The notes below the pieces were generated by a model. The model saw nothing but the letters and a program-made list of their open reading frames with translations. It was not told the DNA's origin and did not search any database. A stretch of 64,000 nucleotides of DNA. Source: Gracilaria gracilis. Lineage: Eukaryota > Rhodophyta > Florideophyceae > Gracilariales > Gracilariaceae. The DNA lies in the NCBI GenBank assembly GCA_030374805.1, contig JARGSG010000013.1, positions 62,001 to 126,000 on the forward strand, in the 5' to 3' direction. This document shows positions 43,575 to 53,821 of the stretch, piece after piece; positions within the stretch are counted from its first letter, which is position 1, and every line of letters starts with the position of its first letter. The translations under genes were made by a program, and so were the position numbers.

Positions 43575-44813
43575 TCAGTGATCTCTCTTTAACACCTCAA
43601 TTGTTGGAGCCACTTCAAGCATGAGAATACTGGGGTCAAGCACTCCCCACAGTCCGCCTACCATCAAGTCTCGCTTCTCGTCCACAAGCGGGACACCCAT
43701 CCCGCCAGTGCTGTACAGTCTGCTGATTCTCTCGGCCACAAAGCGATTGAACAGTCGTAGCGGCGATACATGTCGCGGCATGTTGCCCGCACAGCCCTCA
43801 AAGATACGTCCATCGAGCTCAGGATACGCGAGCCACGGTCCAGTGGGGTCCACATGGTGCGCTCCGTGGTATCCGAAATTGAGAAAAAATGCATTGAGCC
43901 ACGACCTGCGCCCCGACGTCACCATGAGCGATATAGTGCGATTTTGCTCATAGGCAGCAGTGAGCCCCTTTGGTGCGTCAGCGCCAACTGGCAGTTCCTC
44001 GAACGTATGTGAGAAACAGTCCAAAAGTCTGTACGCGTTGACGAACATGTTGTGACTGATGAAGTACAGTGCCAGTGCACGAGAGTCTTTCCATGCCATC
44101 GCCGCGTAACCGCTCATGCGAAACAACAGCACACACACGGTTCGTGTGCGAGCGTGCAGTCGGCGAGGATGCCAGAAACACGCAAAGACACTGCGAAGTC
44201 GTGAGATATACGCCATAGCTGGGATAAAGCACCATTCAAGTATGACGATGGTGATCTCCAAAGGACGTGGCAGCCACGATAAGAACGCAGCGCTGTCGAA
44301 GGAGACGTAGTCCACTTTGTCAGCGTGGTGTTCGATGTGTTGTCGCTGCAACTCCTCGATTGTCCAATACTGGCCTCCGTTGACCACGTCAACAAGCCGA
44401 CCGAAGAATATGTTTACTTTCCTGGAGCGAAACACGGTGCCATGTACCAGTTCGTGGTGCGCCAAGAAGGACAGAATCTTGATGTACACCAAGGCGAAAG
44501 TCGCGAACAGTCGTACGATCCACGAGCGCGAAAGCAAGAGTGAGACACATGCAGGAAAGCCAATGAGTACAACAAAAAGCGCCAACAAGTTGAGACAGGT
44601 TTGCGCAAAGTGCAACAGTGGCGAGTGGCTGTGACGGCTGAGAAGGCGATTGTTCTTTATGTCCTGCAAGTTTTTATGAAGGCGCTGTTCAAGGAGTTTC
44701 CCTTCGAGCGGTTGCGACCGTGCCACAGACTGTACCATGCGCGACGTGGAGCGACCAATTTCGGCACCCGCCGCACGAGGCACCACTTTTGAGAAGGTAG
44801 TTCTCGACTTCAT
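43575..44813 (-). CDS. Membrane fatty-acid desaturase family protein
   Basis: An intact, intron-free gene of 412 codons runs from ATG 44813 (an in-frame TGA sits directly upstream) to TGA at 43575. Three histidine boxes of the membrane desaturase/hydroxylase superfamily are present: HELVH at residues 120-124, HIEHH at 159-163 and HGAHH at 316-320. They would hold the di-iron centre that uses O2 and electrons to desaturate or hydroxylate lipid chains. Hydrophobic segments lie at about 68-95, 98-118, 184-207 and 224-262, so it is an ER or plastid membrane protein. No cytochrome b5 domain is fused, so it needs an external electron donor. The substrate cannot be told from the sequence, and a carotenoid-modifying role is also possible. 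A TATA box lies about 75 bp upstream. Confidence 0.88.
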   Translation of the reverse strand: MKSRTTFSKVVPRAAGAEIGRSTSRMVQSVARSQPLEGKLLEQRLHKNLQDIKNNRLLSRHSHSPLLHFAQTCLNLLALFVVLIGFPACVSLLLSRSWIVRLFATFALVYIKILSFLAHHELVHGTVFRSRKVNIFFGRLVDVVNGGQYWTIEELQRQHIEHHADKVDYVSFDSAAFLSWLPRPLEITIVILEWCFIPAMAYISRLRSVFACFWHPRRLHARTRTVCVLLFRMSGYAAMAWKDSRALALYFISHNMFVNAYRLLDCFSHTFEELPVGADAPKGLTAAYEQNRTISLMVTSGRRSWLNAFFLNFGYHGAHHVDPTGPWLAYPELDGRIFEGCAGNMPRHVSPLRLFNRFVAERISRLYSTGGMGVPLVDEKRDLMVGGLWGVLDPSILMLEVAPTIEVLKRDH

Positions 44814-44884
44814 TCAGACTTTAGTCGGTGGGCCCAAGCGTTGCAAACGTTGCTCGCTGCAAAGGAGTTGGCAAAGAGCACGGA

Positions 44885-44896
44885 TGAGTATATATA
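44885..44896 (-). promoter_or_regulatory. TATA box of the desaturase gene
   Basis: On - the sequence reads CTGTATATATACTC, about 75 bp upstream of the ATG at 44813, in the correct position for a core promoter with a short leader. Confidence 0.55.
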
Positions 44897-44959
44897 CAGG
44901 AGCTGAAAGGTGCATATTCTGCGATGATATGCGAGACTTGGGAAAACGAGAGTAATTAG

Positions 44960-45464
44960 TAATTGTGGTTTATATTTATGCCTTATGCAATGCGCAGTGC
45001 GCTGCATTGCTTCCAATAACAAAAACGACATGTTGTTCCGGAGTTGGCACAAAAACGAGCATTGAAGATGTTGTTTTATTGGAGCGACAAATCTGGGCCA
45101 GACGGCGCGTGCGTTGCACCATGTCACCGAGCCACATACGGATTTGGTCGTTGTCTTGGGTTTCTCTTCTCAAATCGTGGGTATGGGCTCTCGTTCTTCA
45201 TGTTCAAAGTAGGCAGCAGGAGCGCCGGAAACAAGCAGGCCGGCAGAGAGAGGAAGAGAGTGAACCACAGTCAGGCGAAGGACTCTTCCCTGGTGGGTCC
45301 CACGGGGTTGGCGGCGATGGTGAGGCCCGGCAGTTCACCGTTGCCTGGCTGCGGGCGAGCCCCTAGACGCGGTGTCACACTCCTCTGCTGCTATGGATCG
45401 TTCCAGACCAAAACTGGTCAGAAAAAGCTGTTAAATGAAACTTCTATTCAGATAATAATACCCT
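44960..45464. other. Intergenic, no supported gene
   Basis: A + frame from about 45044 to 45538 (164 codons) has no domain and runs through the hairpin at 45465, so it is not supported as a gene. Confidence 0.35.
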
Positions 45465-45517
45465 TGCAAGTGTTATCGACGAACAACACAATGTGTTATT
45501 CGTCGATAACACTTGCA
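45465..45517. repeat. Perfect 19-bp inverted repeat forming a long hairpin
   Basis: Arms TGCAAGTGTTATCGACGAA (45465-45483) and its exact reverse complement (45499-45517) flank a 15-base centre. That centre is itself palindromic (AACAC-AAT-GTGTT), so the stem could extend to about 24 pairs with one mismatch. Confidence 0.9.
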
Positions 45518-45696
45518 CTACGTGTACACGCGGTGTGATGTCTTATAAATGAGTACGTTTGCAATGTGCCCCATATTAATTATTTTATTGTTTTGAAAAG
45601 TAGGGTTGGACTATATTGTTGGAATCTATTCATGTATCTATTGCTGTAGTTTACTGTTGTCTATTTCTATGTAACAAAGAAGTAGTTCTGCACTAT

Positions 45697-45775
45697 GTAG
45701 AGTTGTGAGAATGACGTACACTTTCTGCGTAGCTAGTACGTTAACGAAAAAAGTGTACGTCCTTCTCAAAACTAC
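45697..45775. repeat. Imperfect inverted repeat with about 27-bp arms
   Basis: GTAGAGTTGTGAGAATGACG... at the left matches the reverse complement of ...CGTCCTTCTCAAAACTAC at the right, including a shared GACGTACACTTT block, with a few mismatches and a loop of about 24 bases. It may be a small MITE-like unit. Confidence 0.75.
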
Positions 45776-45799
45776 ATTTGCTTCCCATTAGTTGTGCGT

Positions 45800-45844
45800 C
45801 ACTAGTGTCAACGCGACCGGAGTTTTGACCTCACATGAAGTCAA
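45800..45844. repeat. Left palindromic motif flanking the piggyBac relic
   Basis: CACTAGTGTC...GCGACC is followed by the near-palindrome TTGACCTCACATGAAGTCAA (45825-45844). A matching motif lies at 49444-49480 with CACTAG-containing sequence in inverted order. These could be element ends, but TTAA does not flank them. Confidence 0.45.
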
Positions 45845-47527
45845 CCCCGTCGTCCGTCGAAAAAAATCAGAGCTTCGAGAAGCAGGCTTCTCGTAAGAAA
45901 TGGTCACAAAGATCTTTGATAACCAGATGAGGTTTCTATTCAGTTCTTAAGTTTCGGAATGTTATTAGAAATATCTTTGGCTAAAATTTGTAATTTAAAG
46001 AAGTCTTTTGAAGTAGAGATAACAGAAATCTTTGTGGCTTAGTCAGGGTGGTAGTTTTGACTACTTATTTACATAATTGGAAGTCATATAGTCAAGAGGT
46101 TTTGGCAGCAATCAGTCAAAAAAGTCAAAAAAATTGTCACATCTATTTAAATTTATTTGAGCGTTCTGTACTGTCTTATTCAAGGTATTGGTAGTTTAGG
46201 ACAATAACTGGGTATCTTTAGAACCACATTGGCACTAAATCAAGGGCTCCAAATTGGTAGTAAAAACGTTTTTACATTTATGTTACAGATAACCTTTAAT
46301 TGACGGTACCAAATAATTGGTACAAAGGGTAAAAAAAACCCTGTAGAAAGTTGTTATCAAGAAAGCCATTTTAGGAGTCAACATGATGGCAAATCCAGAA
46401 TGCGGCAACTCTGGATGAATTTTTTCATAGTAATTTTACTTGTTGGCAGTGCAATGCTCCAAACAAGTGATTTGTCTAAAATGGCAACAAAATGCGCCGT
46501 GTGACACGGTGCATTTGTAGCGGTAAATATGCCACTCAATGACCCTGTTTTTGAAACAACTGTAAGCATTCTATTTATAAGCGGTAGATTTGGCAGCTAC
46601 GCCAATTTTGAAAGAGATCACTGAACATAAGCAGATTGTTAGTTTTCCTGCAGATTTTGACTGAGCAATCTGTATTTCAGATCAAAACACGTAGCTTTGT
46701 CTTCCTAGTAGGAGCTTTGCGATCAAAAATTTCTATTTCCAGGATGCCAGAAGGCATTTTCAATTTAAAATTTGAAAAGCGCCTCTGAACTCTACCCAGC
46801 TGTAGTTTAAACAACTAAACATTTTATAGCACTCGGAACTGTAGTTTAGCGGCTTCAAACCGTTACAGAGCTAAATTCCACCAAGTTCAATCGTCCCTTG
46901 TGTTTATTGAAACTCTGAAAGCCTATTTAGAGCTCGACTACCCCTAGTGGTCAATTTAATATTACAACCTTTACACACGGCCACCTACAGAGCAGATAAA
47001 ATAAGGTAACATTTGCCGAAAGAAATTGGGTTGACTTAAGTACAATTATATTTAACAAGTTTAATAAAGCAGATCGAAGTAATAGAGGCCTTAAAGTAAT
47101 TGAACTGTCTTTTCCTTTATAAAAGAGATGCTCACTTTAGAACTGAAAACGAAGGTTGAGAATTTTGTCTACACTATATTGGGTCAACTAAAGCGTAGCT
47201 TCGTGATCATCGTCTAAATAGAAAGAAAAAAAAATATCTAATGGTACCAGTATGGCACAAATAAACGTCATAATTCCTCCTTAAATGACAGTCAGAATAT
47301 ATAAACTTAGACTTTGTATTTCCTCTGCAGGTTTTCCAGTGACTGTGATACAGAGCTTTCAATATGTTTACATTGTCTGTTTTGCTTTTTTCATGTCTGC
47401 ATCAAATGAATTCCAGTTCCAGCAGTTTTTCGGTGCGAATGAGTGGGCTCAACTCCTTTCTTATTTCTCTGAATAATACCGGCTTTTTCTTCCAAGTGTT
47501 TTCGATCATTTCCTCAGCTAATTTACA
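45845..47527. other. AT-rich non-coding DNA 3' of the piggyBac relic
   Basis: No coding frame is visible. If the paired motifs at 45825 and 49444 mark its ends, this is the long non-coding 3' part of the piggyBac element. Confidence 0.4.
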
Positions 47528-49276
47528 CTAAAAAGTGTGTGGGCTGTTCAATTGGCAGCCACCATTGGATGCTTTGTAGAGGTTCCAAGCATCCACGATA
47601 CAGATAGCCAGAAGGGAGCAATTGACACGAAAAGACCACTCTTTCACCTCGGTTTTCTTCTCAAGCTTCAAATTATCTTGACGGGATTGATTATGTCTAT
47701 CGATCATTGAACATGGTTCGTAGTGTTCCTCAGATACTTCAGGAATAGAAGCCTTGAGTTCAATCTTTTTGGAAATGTTGCTTTCCCTCCGCCATTTTGC
47801 CCTCCTTATAGCAGTACCATGATTAACTGTTCCAGAAGTTGATATAAAGTACCTTCGTTCTCTATCCATCCACATGACTGCCATTAAATCGGTATTACTG
47901 GTAGTTCTCTTTGATACCACAGACACAAATTCACCTCTGTTCGATAAAGTGATTTCAGAAAGGTGTTTCATCGGATAGCCTCGTATTGCAGTTTTTATAA
48001 CTCCAGTAAATCCCAATTCATTTCGTAGAAGAGAATTTCCCGTATTCACACTGGCTAAGAATGAATCTGCACACACTAGTCGCTTGGAGCCAAACCATGG
48101 CTGCACCAGCCGTAATAGAACTGCAGTGCCATATTCCTGACCTGAAGAAAATTCCAAAGCAGGCATTTGAGATCCCATATTAAGCTCAATTTTCAACATA
48201 ATGCCACTTCTTCTACAGCAAGCGGTCTTCATTTCCAATCCATTTTCGGGTTTGCGATCCAAGGCAGTATAATGAGGAAGGCCTACATCGATCCAGTCAC
48301 ATTACAATCCGTACGGCCGTGACATGCCTTCGTCAACACAGAGAGCATGAGATGGTGTTGCAAATGATACTCGGTGTTGGTTAATTGCTTGCACAAAACC
48401 ATTTACCAGGCTCCACCGCGCCATACCTTCAACGTCAGGATTGTGCGTGCGACTGAAAGAGATAAAACTTTTCAGTATCTCAAATCTATTTCGTGCAATC
48501 GCCCTACCGATTAAACGGGCAGGAAGATAACTTGAAAAATGCTTTGGGCTCCATAACTCCCTTCGATCTGCGAATTCAAATCGCTTCATGAGAATCAATA
48601 TGCCGAAAAACTTCAGAAGCTCTCCACCAGATGTTTCGGCTGCTAAACGATCCGTGAGCCTTGCATTAGTCTTCTCCACAATTGAATGCAGATATATAGT
48701 AGAAAACACCCACCTAAAGTAGTCAATAGCTTCCATACCGTGTGCCACTTGACGTGAAGAGATAAAATCTCCGGCTGGGCCAATAACCTTCCATTGATGC
48801 AAATGCATGGAGCCATTCAACGGCGTACAGATTGTCCGCCTGTTCCTCTGTCTCTCATGAGCCGTCACTGATTGGTTGACTGCAGCTGAAGATTCGTTTT
48901 CATCGGACTGCAAAATTTGCTATGTTGGAGGGACTTCGCTTTCCTCAGCAGTTTGAACCGCATCAGCGCTTGATAATGCCTCTGTAACAGCCGGAACTGC
49001 TTCGGTCTCTTCGCCGCCACCACTTCCAAGCTTCACACTACATAATGGTAGAGTACACTCTTTTTCACGATTGGGCGGACCGAACTTAATGGTGATAAAA
49101 GTCATATTACGACCATTCACTAGTTTGGTGTCCACATTTGTCACGGTTCCATTGAAGATTTTAGATTTCCAAAGTAATACGAAGAAGCGTTTACAATCTG
49201 ATTCGGAGGTGACAAGTCGAGCACGGCTGTGTACAGTTGTTCCAATAACACGGCGACGATCTTTTGACTGCGGCAT
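47528..49276 (-). pseudogene. PiggyBac-type transposase with two in-frame stops
   Basis: One frame runs from ATG 49276 (MPQSKDRRRVIG) to the stop at 47528, about 583 codons, a normal length for this family. It is broken only by TAG at 48920-48922 and TAA at 48302-48304. The piggyBac core (DDE_Tnp_1_7) is recognisable by AIDYFRWVFSTIYL, GGELLKFFGILILM and LWSPKHF. The catalytic aspartates lie in CVDEGMSRP, VCADSFLASVNTG and MWMDRERRYFIS. The N-terminal 110 residues hold a separate, possibly DNA-binding region followed by an acidic linker. The Cys-rich finger often found at the C-terminus is absent. PiggyBac enzymes excise precisely and insert at TTAA. This copy is dead unless the stops are read through. 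Confidence 0.82.
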
Positions 49277-49443
49277 ATTAGAGAGATCTTGGTGACGTGA
49301 CAGAAAAAGTAAACAGCCTACAAAAAAGTGGACGGAGTTGTGATTTACTTCTGCTTGGCCTTCGAAGGAAAAATCCAGGACGGTTGACAAACTAAGTTTT
49401 AAAATTTCTGGGACTTCTATACAAAGTTACAACACAATCAATA

Positions 49444-49480
49444 TTGACCTAATATGAAGTCAATGTCGAATAGACACTAG
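49444..49480. repeat. Right palindromic motif flanking the piggyBac relic
   Basis: TTGACCTAATATGAAGTCAA (49444-49463) matches the left motif at 18 of 20 positions. The adjacent TGTCGAATAGACACTAGAG mirrors CACTAGTGTCAACGCGACC on the left side. Confidence 0.45.
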
Positions 49481-49572
49481 AGTTGACCGAACGATCGCTT
49501 AGTATCCTTAGATAAAGACACACCCCGTAGCCTCACAGCTTTAAAAAGAGCTAGGCAAGTTCCTATGCCACA

Positions 49573-50935
49573 TTGTGTTTGCTCGTGATACGCCCCTCTC
49601 CCTACTCAGCCAGGATGAACTTAGAACGTATCTCCGAAGCCCCAACGATAGTTATGTGCCTCTCTCCGACCAACATCTTACTACCGCCGAAACTTTGCCC
49701 CGACACGAGTAAACTTCTGGGGCGCAAAGCGGTGTTCGAATCGGCGGCGATTCTCACAGCATGCGCTACTGGTGGTGACTCCCGAACAAATGGAGCTGCT
49801 GCAACTATTGAAATGACCCTCTACCGCTCGTTGGAGTTCTCGAAGAAGGACTTGGTCAAGGGGTCCGTTCGAATGGGCGATATTGAGCTGACATCGCAGG
49901 CCAAGGACACACCCCAACGAGATCATAGACCTGTGCAAACGGGCTGAGCACAGCTCAAGGGAACTGGAAAACGAGATCAAAAAGATCACTAACGAGTGTA
50001 GAATATGCGCCGAATCAGGACTGACCGTGCTGACGAAGAAGATCTCTATCAACCACGTCAACCAGGCCTTTAATGTAGAGATATAACTTGATATCATGTT
50101 CTGCGCTATAAGAGAAAAAACGTATCTCGTGCTGAATATCAACGACTGCTGAACTGGATACACCGAAGCGGTAATCGTATCCAACCGGATTGCTGATACG
50201 ATTATCAATTCCATTGAAGTCGAGTGGCTCAATAGTCACGGGAGCCCAGACGCTCTATCCGGCGACGACGAATTCGACACGAGGCTAGTGCGCCGCTTTC
50301 CATCAGTTCGAGATATGAAATTCAAGGGTCGACCGGTACAGCAAAACTGGCGTTGTGGAACGTAAGAACGGAGTAATTAAGACGGTACTTGAGAAGCTAC
50401 ATAAAAAGAACACTCTGGGGACCGACAGAACCATCTTCTCGCGCGCCGTGTTTCTGGCAAACTGCGTCACAGGGTCTGAAGTACTCAGTTTGTACGAGCT
50501 CGCAAAAGGGTACGCCCCTTCTTTACTAGGAGCTCCAACAAGGCTCGTGTCCGATGACCTCCTGGGTGCGTATGCCTGACAAGCTGCCACTCGCGCCCTA
50601 CAGAAGAAATTTAAGGGTGTGACCGTTCAAAGCACACCAAATCCTTCTTAAAAGAAGGAGACGAGGTTCTCTTTTTCTTCAAAACGATCGTACAGAACGT
50701 TCTAGAAGATTGGCGTACTGCCATCATAAAGAAGAAGCCGCACCAACACTTCGTAGAAGTAGGAAAGAAACCAGGTCGTCCCATCTCGAAGATGGCGTAC
50801 GAGGACATCCGTCTTCCACCAAACTCAGAACTTGCACGCGAGCTGAGCGAAGGCCTCATTGAGGACCATATAGATCTCACCCTCCTATGTCCGCCTGGTC
50901 GAGAGGGCGCCATCGTATCCGTTCGGAAAATTTAG
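49573..50935 (+). pseudogene. Retroelement integrase relic, family distinct from A-C
   Basis: A frame with coding character (49573-49916) is followed, after a one-base shift, by an integrase that continues in one frame to TAG 50933-50935. It has four in-frame stops (near 50084, 50150, 50370 and 50578) and one more near 50653. Landmarks are a zinc-binding region ending CRICAESG, LDIMF (first catalytic Asp), TGYTEAVIVSNRIA, HGSPDALSGDDEFD (second Asp) and ERNGVIKTVLEKL (Glu). The tail EVLSLYELAKGYAPSLLG is typical of some LTR elements. The motif SGDDEF in place of SDNG separates it from the Ty3/Gypsy copies nearby. Its gag, RT and LTRs were not identified. It might belong to the same lineage as the gag-protease at 52763, but the order would then be rearranged. 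Confidence 0.65.
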
Positions 50936-52019
50936 TCCGGAAACGGCAGGGCGAAGCCATGGCCAAATATCCTTAACGAGAGTGGCGAAAGGAGTCTAAG
51001 TAGGGATAGTACAGTCCGAACCGAGCGGAATGATACGCGTTGGTACGCGGAGGGTAGATCAAGAATGCATCAAAGGCTCGTTCGTAGCGTACGAGACGGT
51101 CTATAGCGGCACGATTTACGCGTTGTCTCTCCAATACCGCTGTCGTGCGGGACGCTCCACATGGATGAGTCCGATCGGAAACATGCCATTCTTCCCTTTG
51201 GGCGTCTATGGTGGTAACCATATTGAGGGCACCGAGCTGAGCTTACAAGCTCTGAGCTCCGCCGACGGTGAGGTGTCCATTTGTTGCTGGCCGTTCGGGA
51301 ATGCGCGACAAGTCCGTATCGAGTCCGTACGGTGAACAGGGCGCAACAGTGTGCGCTTTTGAAAATTTGCACGGAAGGCGCGAGGCGAAGCCATGGCCAA
51401 TTTTCCAAGCGGCCGGCGGACATCACTGTACAAGTTGTAGGCGCTTACAGGAATCAGAACGGGCGACATAAGGCACGAAGTGACGGTGATGCCTAAGGAC
51501 GGCGGCCTTCACAGGCGATAGTAGCCACGGTCGTCAGCGCAGTTCGATGGCATTCAGTGCCGTACACGTCCGATCGGAGCACTTCGATTGTGTTCATGGC
51601 TCGATCTGACTACATTGAGGCTCTGGAAGTCCGCCAACGGTTTACGGTGATCCAGAAAATGTAAATCGAGGTCCTCCGGGCCTACGGTATCCGCTCCGGA
51701 AATTTTGCCCACCAAAGGTGGAGCAAAGCCATTGCAAAATTTTCAGTAGGGAGGAACGAAACGGCGTGTAGACAGTGTTGGGTCACCAACGAGCCGAACG
51801 GACGGACACAGTACGTTTTCGGCGTCGATAGACAATCCGAGCAGTAGAAGTGCAGGATTGAACAGTAGGTGGCCGTGTCCGACCGGTGCTTGGCAGAAAC
51901 TGACGAATCAATTCGTGGGAGGGTCCAGTTACGGGGTTGCACCCTCCAGGGGGGAGCGTGCGATGACATGCGTTCGGAAACTGGCCGTTAAGGGCGAGGC
52001 AAAGCCATGCCCGATTTCC
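50925..52019. repeat. Four dispersed copies of a 46-bp hairpin-like motif
   Basis: Copies at 50925-50972, 51361-51406, 51698-51744 and 51976-52019 share a GGAAAATTT-like start, a centre reading GGCGAGGC(A/G)AAGCCATGG and a GGCCAA(A/T)TTTCC-like end. The ends are roughly complementary, so each could fold. Spacings are 436, 337 and 278 bp. The sequence between copies also shows weak similarity (for example CTCYGNGNTCCGCC, ACGGT), so the block may be a decayed set of longer repeats. Confidence 0.55.
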
Positions 52020-52069
52020 GATTGCGGAAGGTGTAGCCTTGAGCAGATGCCGAGCGTGAGAGCGCGACC

Positions 52070-52185
52070 AAAGGGCCGGCGCCCCTGTTCACAATGGCTG
52101 CATTTCCGCACGGCCATTTCGCCGAGAGTGGGGCCCCGGTCTAAGGGCCGGTGCCCCTGTTCGTGTGGTATGGCGAGCGAAGGCT
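52070..52185 (+). repeat. Short repeat, two copies of AAGGGCCGGYGCCCCTGTTC
   Basis: The 20-base block occurs at about 52072 and again at about 52143 (spacing about 70 bp) with one variable base. Each copy contains a GGGCCGGYGCCC near-palindrome. Confidence 0.7.
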
Positions 52186-52762
52186 GCTGTAGTCCAATCG
52201 TTCTTGAAATTCCGAGCGGTCAGACCAGTAGTGGTGCACAATGGCATATCCAGGACGGTTGAGCTCGGAGAACTGTGACGATAGTCGCTGGCAATCATTG
52301 CACCGTGCCGATTGTTTCAAACCACCGACTCCGGAATTAGCGCAGAGTTCACTGGATGTCAGAACCTTAGACAGTCATTTGTGGAATGCGCTGACGAAGA
52401 ACACATGGTATGGAACGCCCAGCGATCCGATCGGAAACAGCCGCTAAAGTCAGTTCTAGAAATGACGCGCACCGGTCGGGCTCAAAAAAATTATGAATTA
52501 ATCATTGCCGGAGCGTATGCGCGTTGCGCGTGCTTCGGTAACCGATTCTTTACACAGTATTGGGTGTAAAGGCGCGCGCATGCAAGCCAAAAGATCACAA
52601 ATATTTTGACCGTGCGGCTAGTCGAAATCAGGCTTTTTTTGAGCGCTTGAAACGCCACCGTTTGGGAGCTAGGGGCCAAACACTGAATCGCTGTTTTTGC
52701 TATCGTACGGGCAGGCAATTTCGGTGACGCATGTTTTGATTCGCCTTGCAAGAAACCGCGCC
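52186..52762. other. Unassigned region upstream of element D gag
   Basis: A + frame (52312-52569) with helix-like composition might be a 5' part of the gag of element D in a different frame, but I see no motif to prove it. Confidence 0.3.
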
Positions 52763-53821
52763 ATGCCGCCCGCCTCCCACCATACTACTGCTGAGCAAAT
52801 GGCGGAACTTCACGTTCTTGTAAAAAAGACCAAAACTATTGGACCTCTTCAAGAGAAGGAACATAGCTGTTCGTCCTGCCAGCAACCGGGGCATTACGCA
52901 AACCGTTGTGAGATGAATCCTCACCGCAACACGGGTGGTGGTCGTTGCGGGAAAGTGGGGCATTCTGTCGCGACTTGTTGGGCAAAACCCAAGCCCGACG
53001 TGGACCCCAACCTGACGTTTCAAGGCCTGAAGTCGAAACCAGGTGCCGAGAGAGCGTTGATGGAGAAGAATGACCGCGTCAAATCGGGAGGGAGCCTCGT
53101 ATCAGTGGTTTTCGATGATCCCGATGACGATGAGGTCGTGACCACTACCAAGAGAGGTGCGGATGTTGCCTCACCCAAAGCAGCCCCGTACTACAACGTC
53201 GTCTGGAATATCTCCCGTGATCTTTCCACAAAAGCAGGATATAGAAGCGGTACCGAAGCCTCAAAAGAAGTCTTCCAGGACTAAGTCTAAGGTCCGGAAT
53301 TCATTTCCTGTAAAGAAGAGAGCAAAGCCGAAGAAGGTCAAGATCCAAGAACACATCGGCAAGTACAATGTGTACACACAGCTCGCTAAATCCCCAACAG
53401 GACTTACCTTTGGCTAATTGGGCCGCGGAGATGCAGAAGAAGCAAAGAAAGATCATCTCTGGAGGTTTCACTGGAAAAAAGGTTGCTTTCGCTGAGGCTC
53501 CCGCATTGCCGCCATCGCTAAAAGTGGTGAATGTGGCGGTTCATGGAACCATTTTGCAGGCATTGTTGAATTCTGGCGCCATACCAAAATTTGATGTCGT
53601 CGACCTTCAGTCTTAGGCCTTCTCTTGATCTGCAGCCCTCAAATAGGAAGATCATTGTCGCAGATGGAACTAGGTCTCTCGTGCGAGGAAGTGTTCAGAA
53701 CGTAATTGTAGCATTCAGTTTCCTCCGGGTACCATTGGATTTCCTCGTTGTTGAGAGGCCGCCATTTCATGTCGCCATAGGTTGTCCCACCTTGGATTTT
53801 CTCCAAGCCTGCCTAGATTTC
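52763..53821 (+). pseudogene. Element D gag zinc knuckles and aspartic protease, truncated
   Basis: From ATG 52763 the frame encodes a nucleocapsid-like region. The first knuckle CSSCQQPGHYANRC is a perfect CX2CX4HX4C. The second (CGKVGHSVATC) has lost its first Cys. After 53284 the sequence shifts frame twice. It continues through a very basic tract (KKRAKPKKVKIQEH) to a retropepsin-like segment: VVNVAVHGTILQALLNSGA, then IIVADGTRSLVRG and AIGCPTLDFL. The active-site Asp is replaced by Asn (LNSGA instead of LDSGA/LDTGA). The sequence stops exactly where the LTR of element C begins at 53822, so C inserted into it. No continuation was found beyond 57817. This is a relic of a retroelement family different from A-C. 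Confidence 0.65.

Noticed and set aside
45044-45538. 164-codon frame on +
   Set aside because: It runs through the perfect hairpin and has no domain; the first part overlaps the promoter region of the desaturase.
36273-49276. Recoding of stops as a genuine expression mechanism in pogo and piggyBac
   Set aside because: All three stop codons appear, no conserved read-through context is visible and the well-supported host genes end normally at TGA and TAA. Decay is simpler, though the bias toward stops is noted as a finding.
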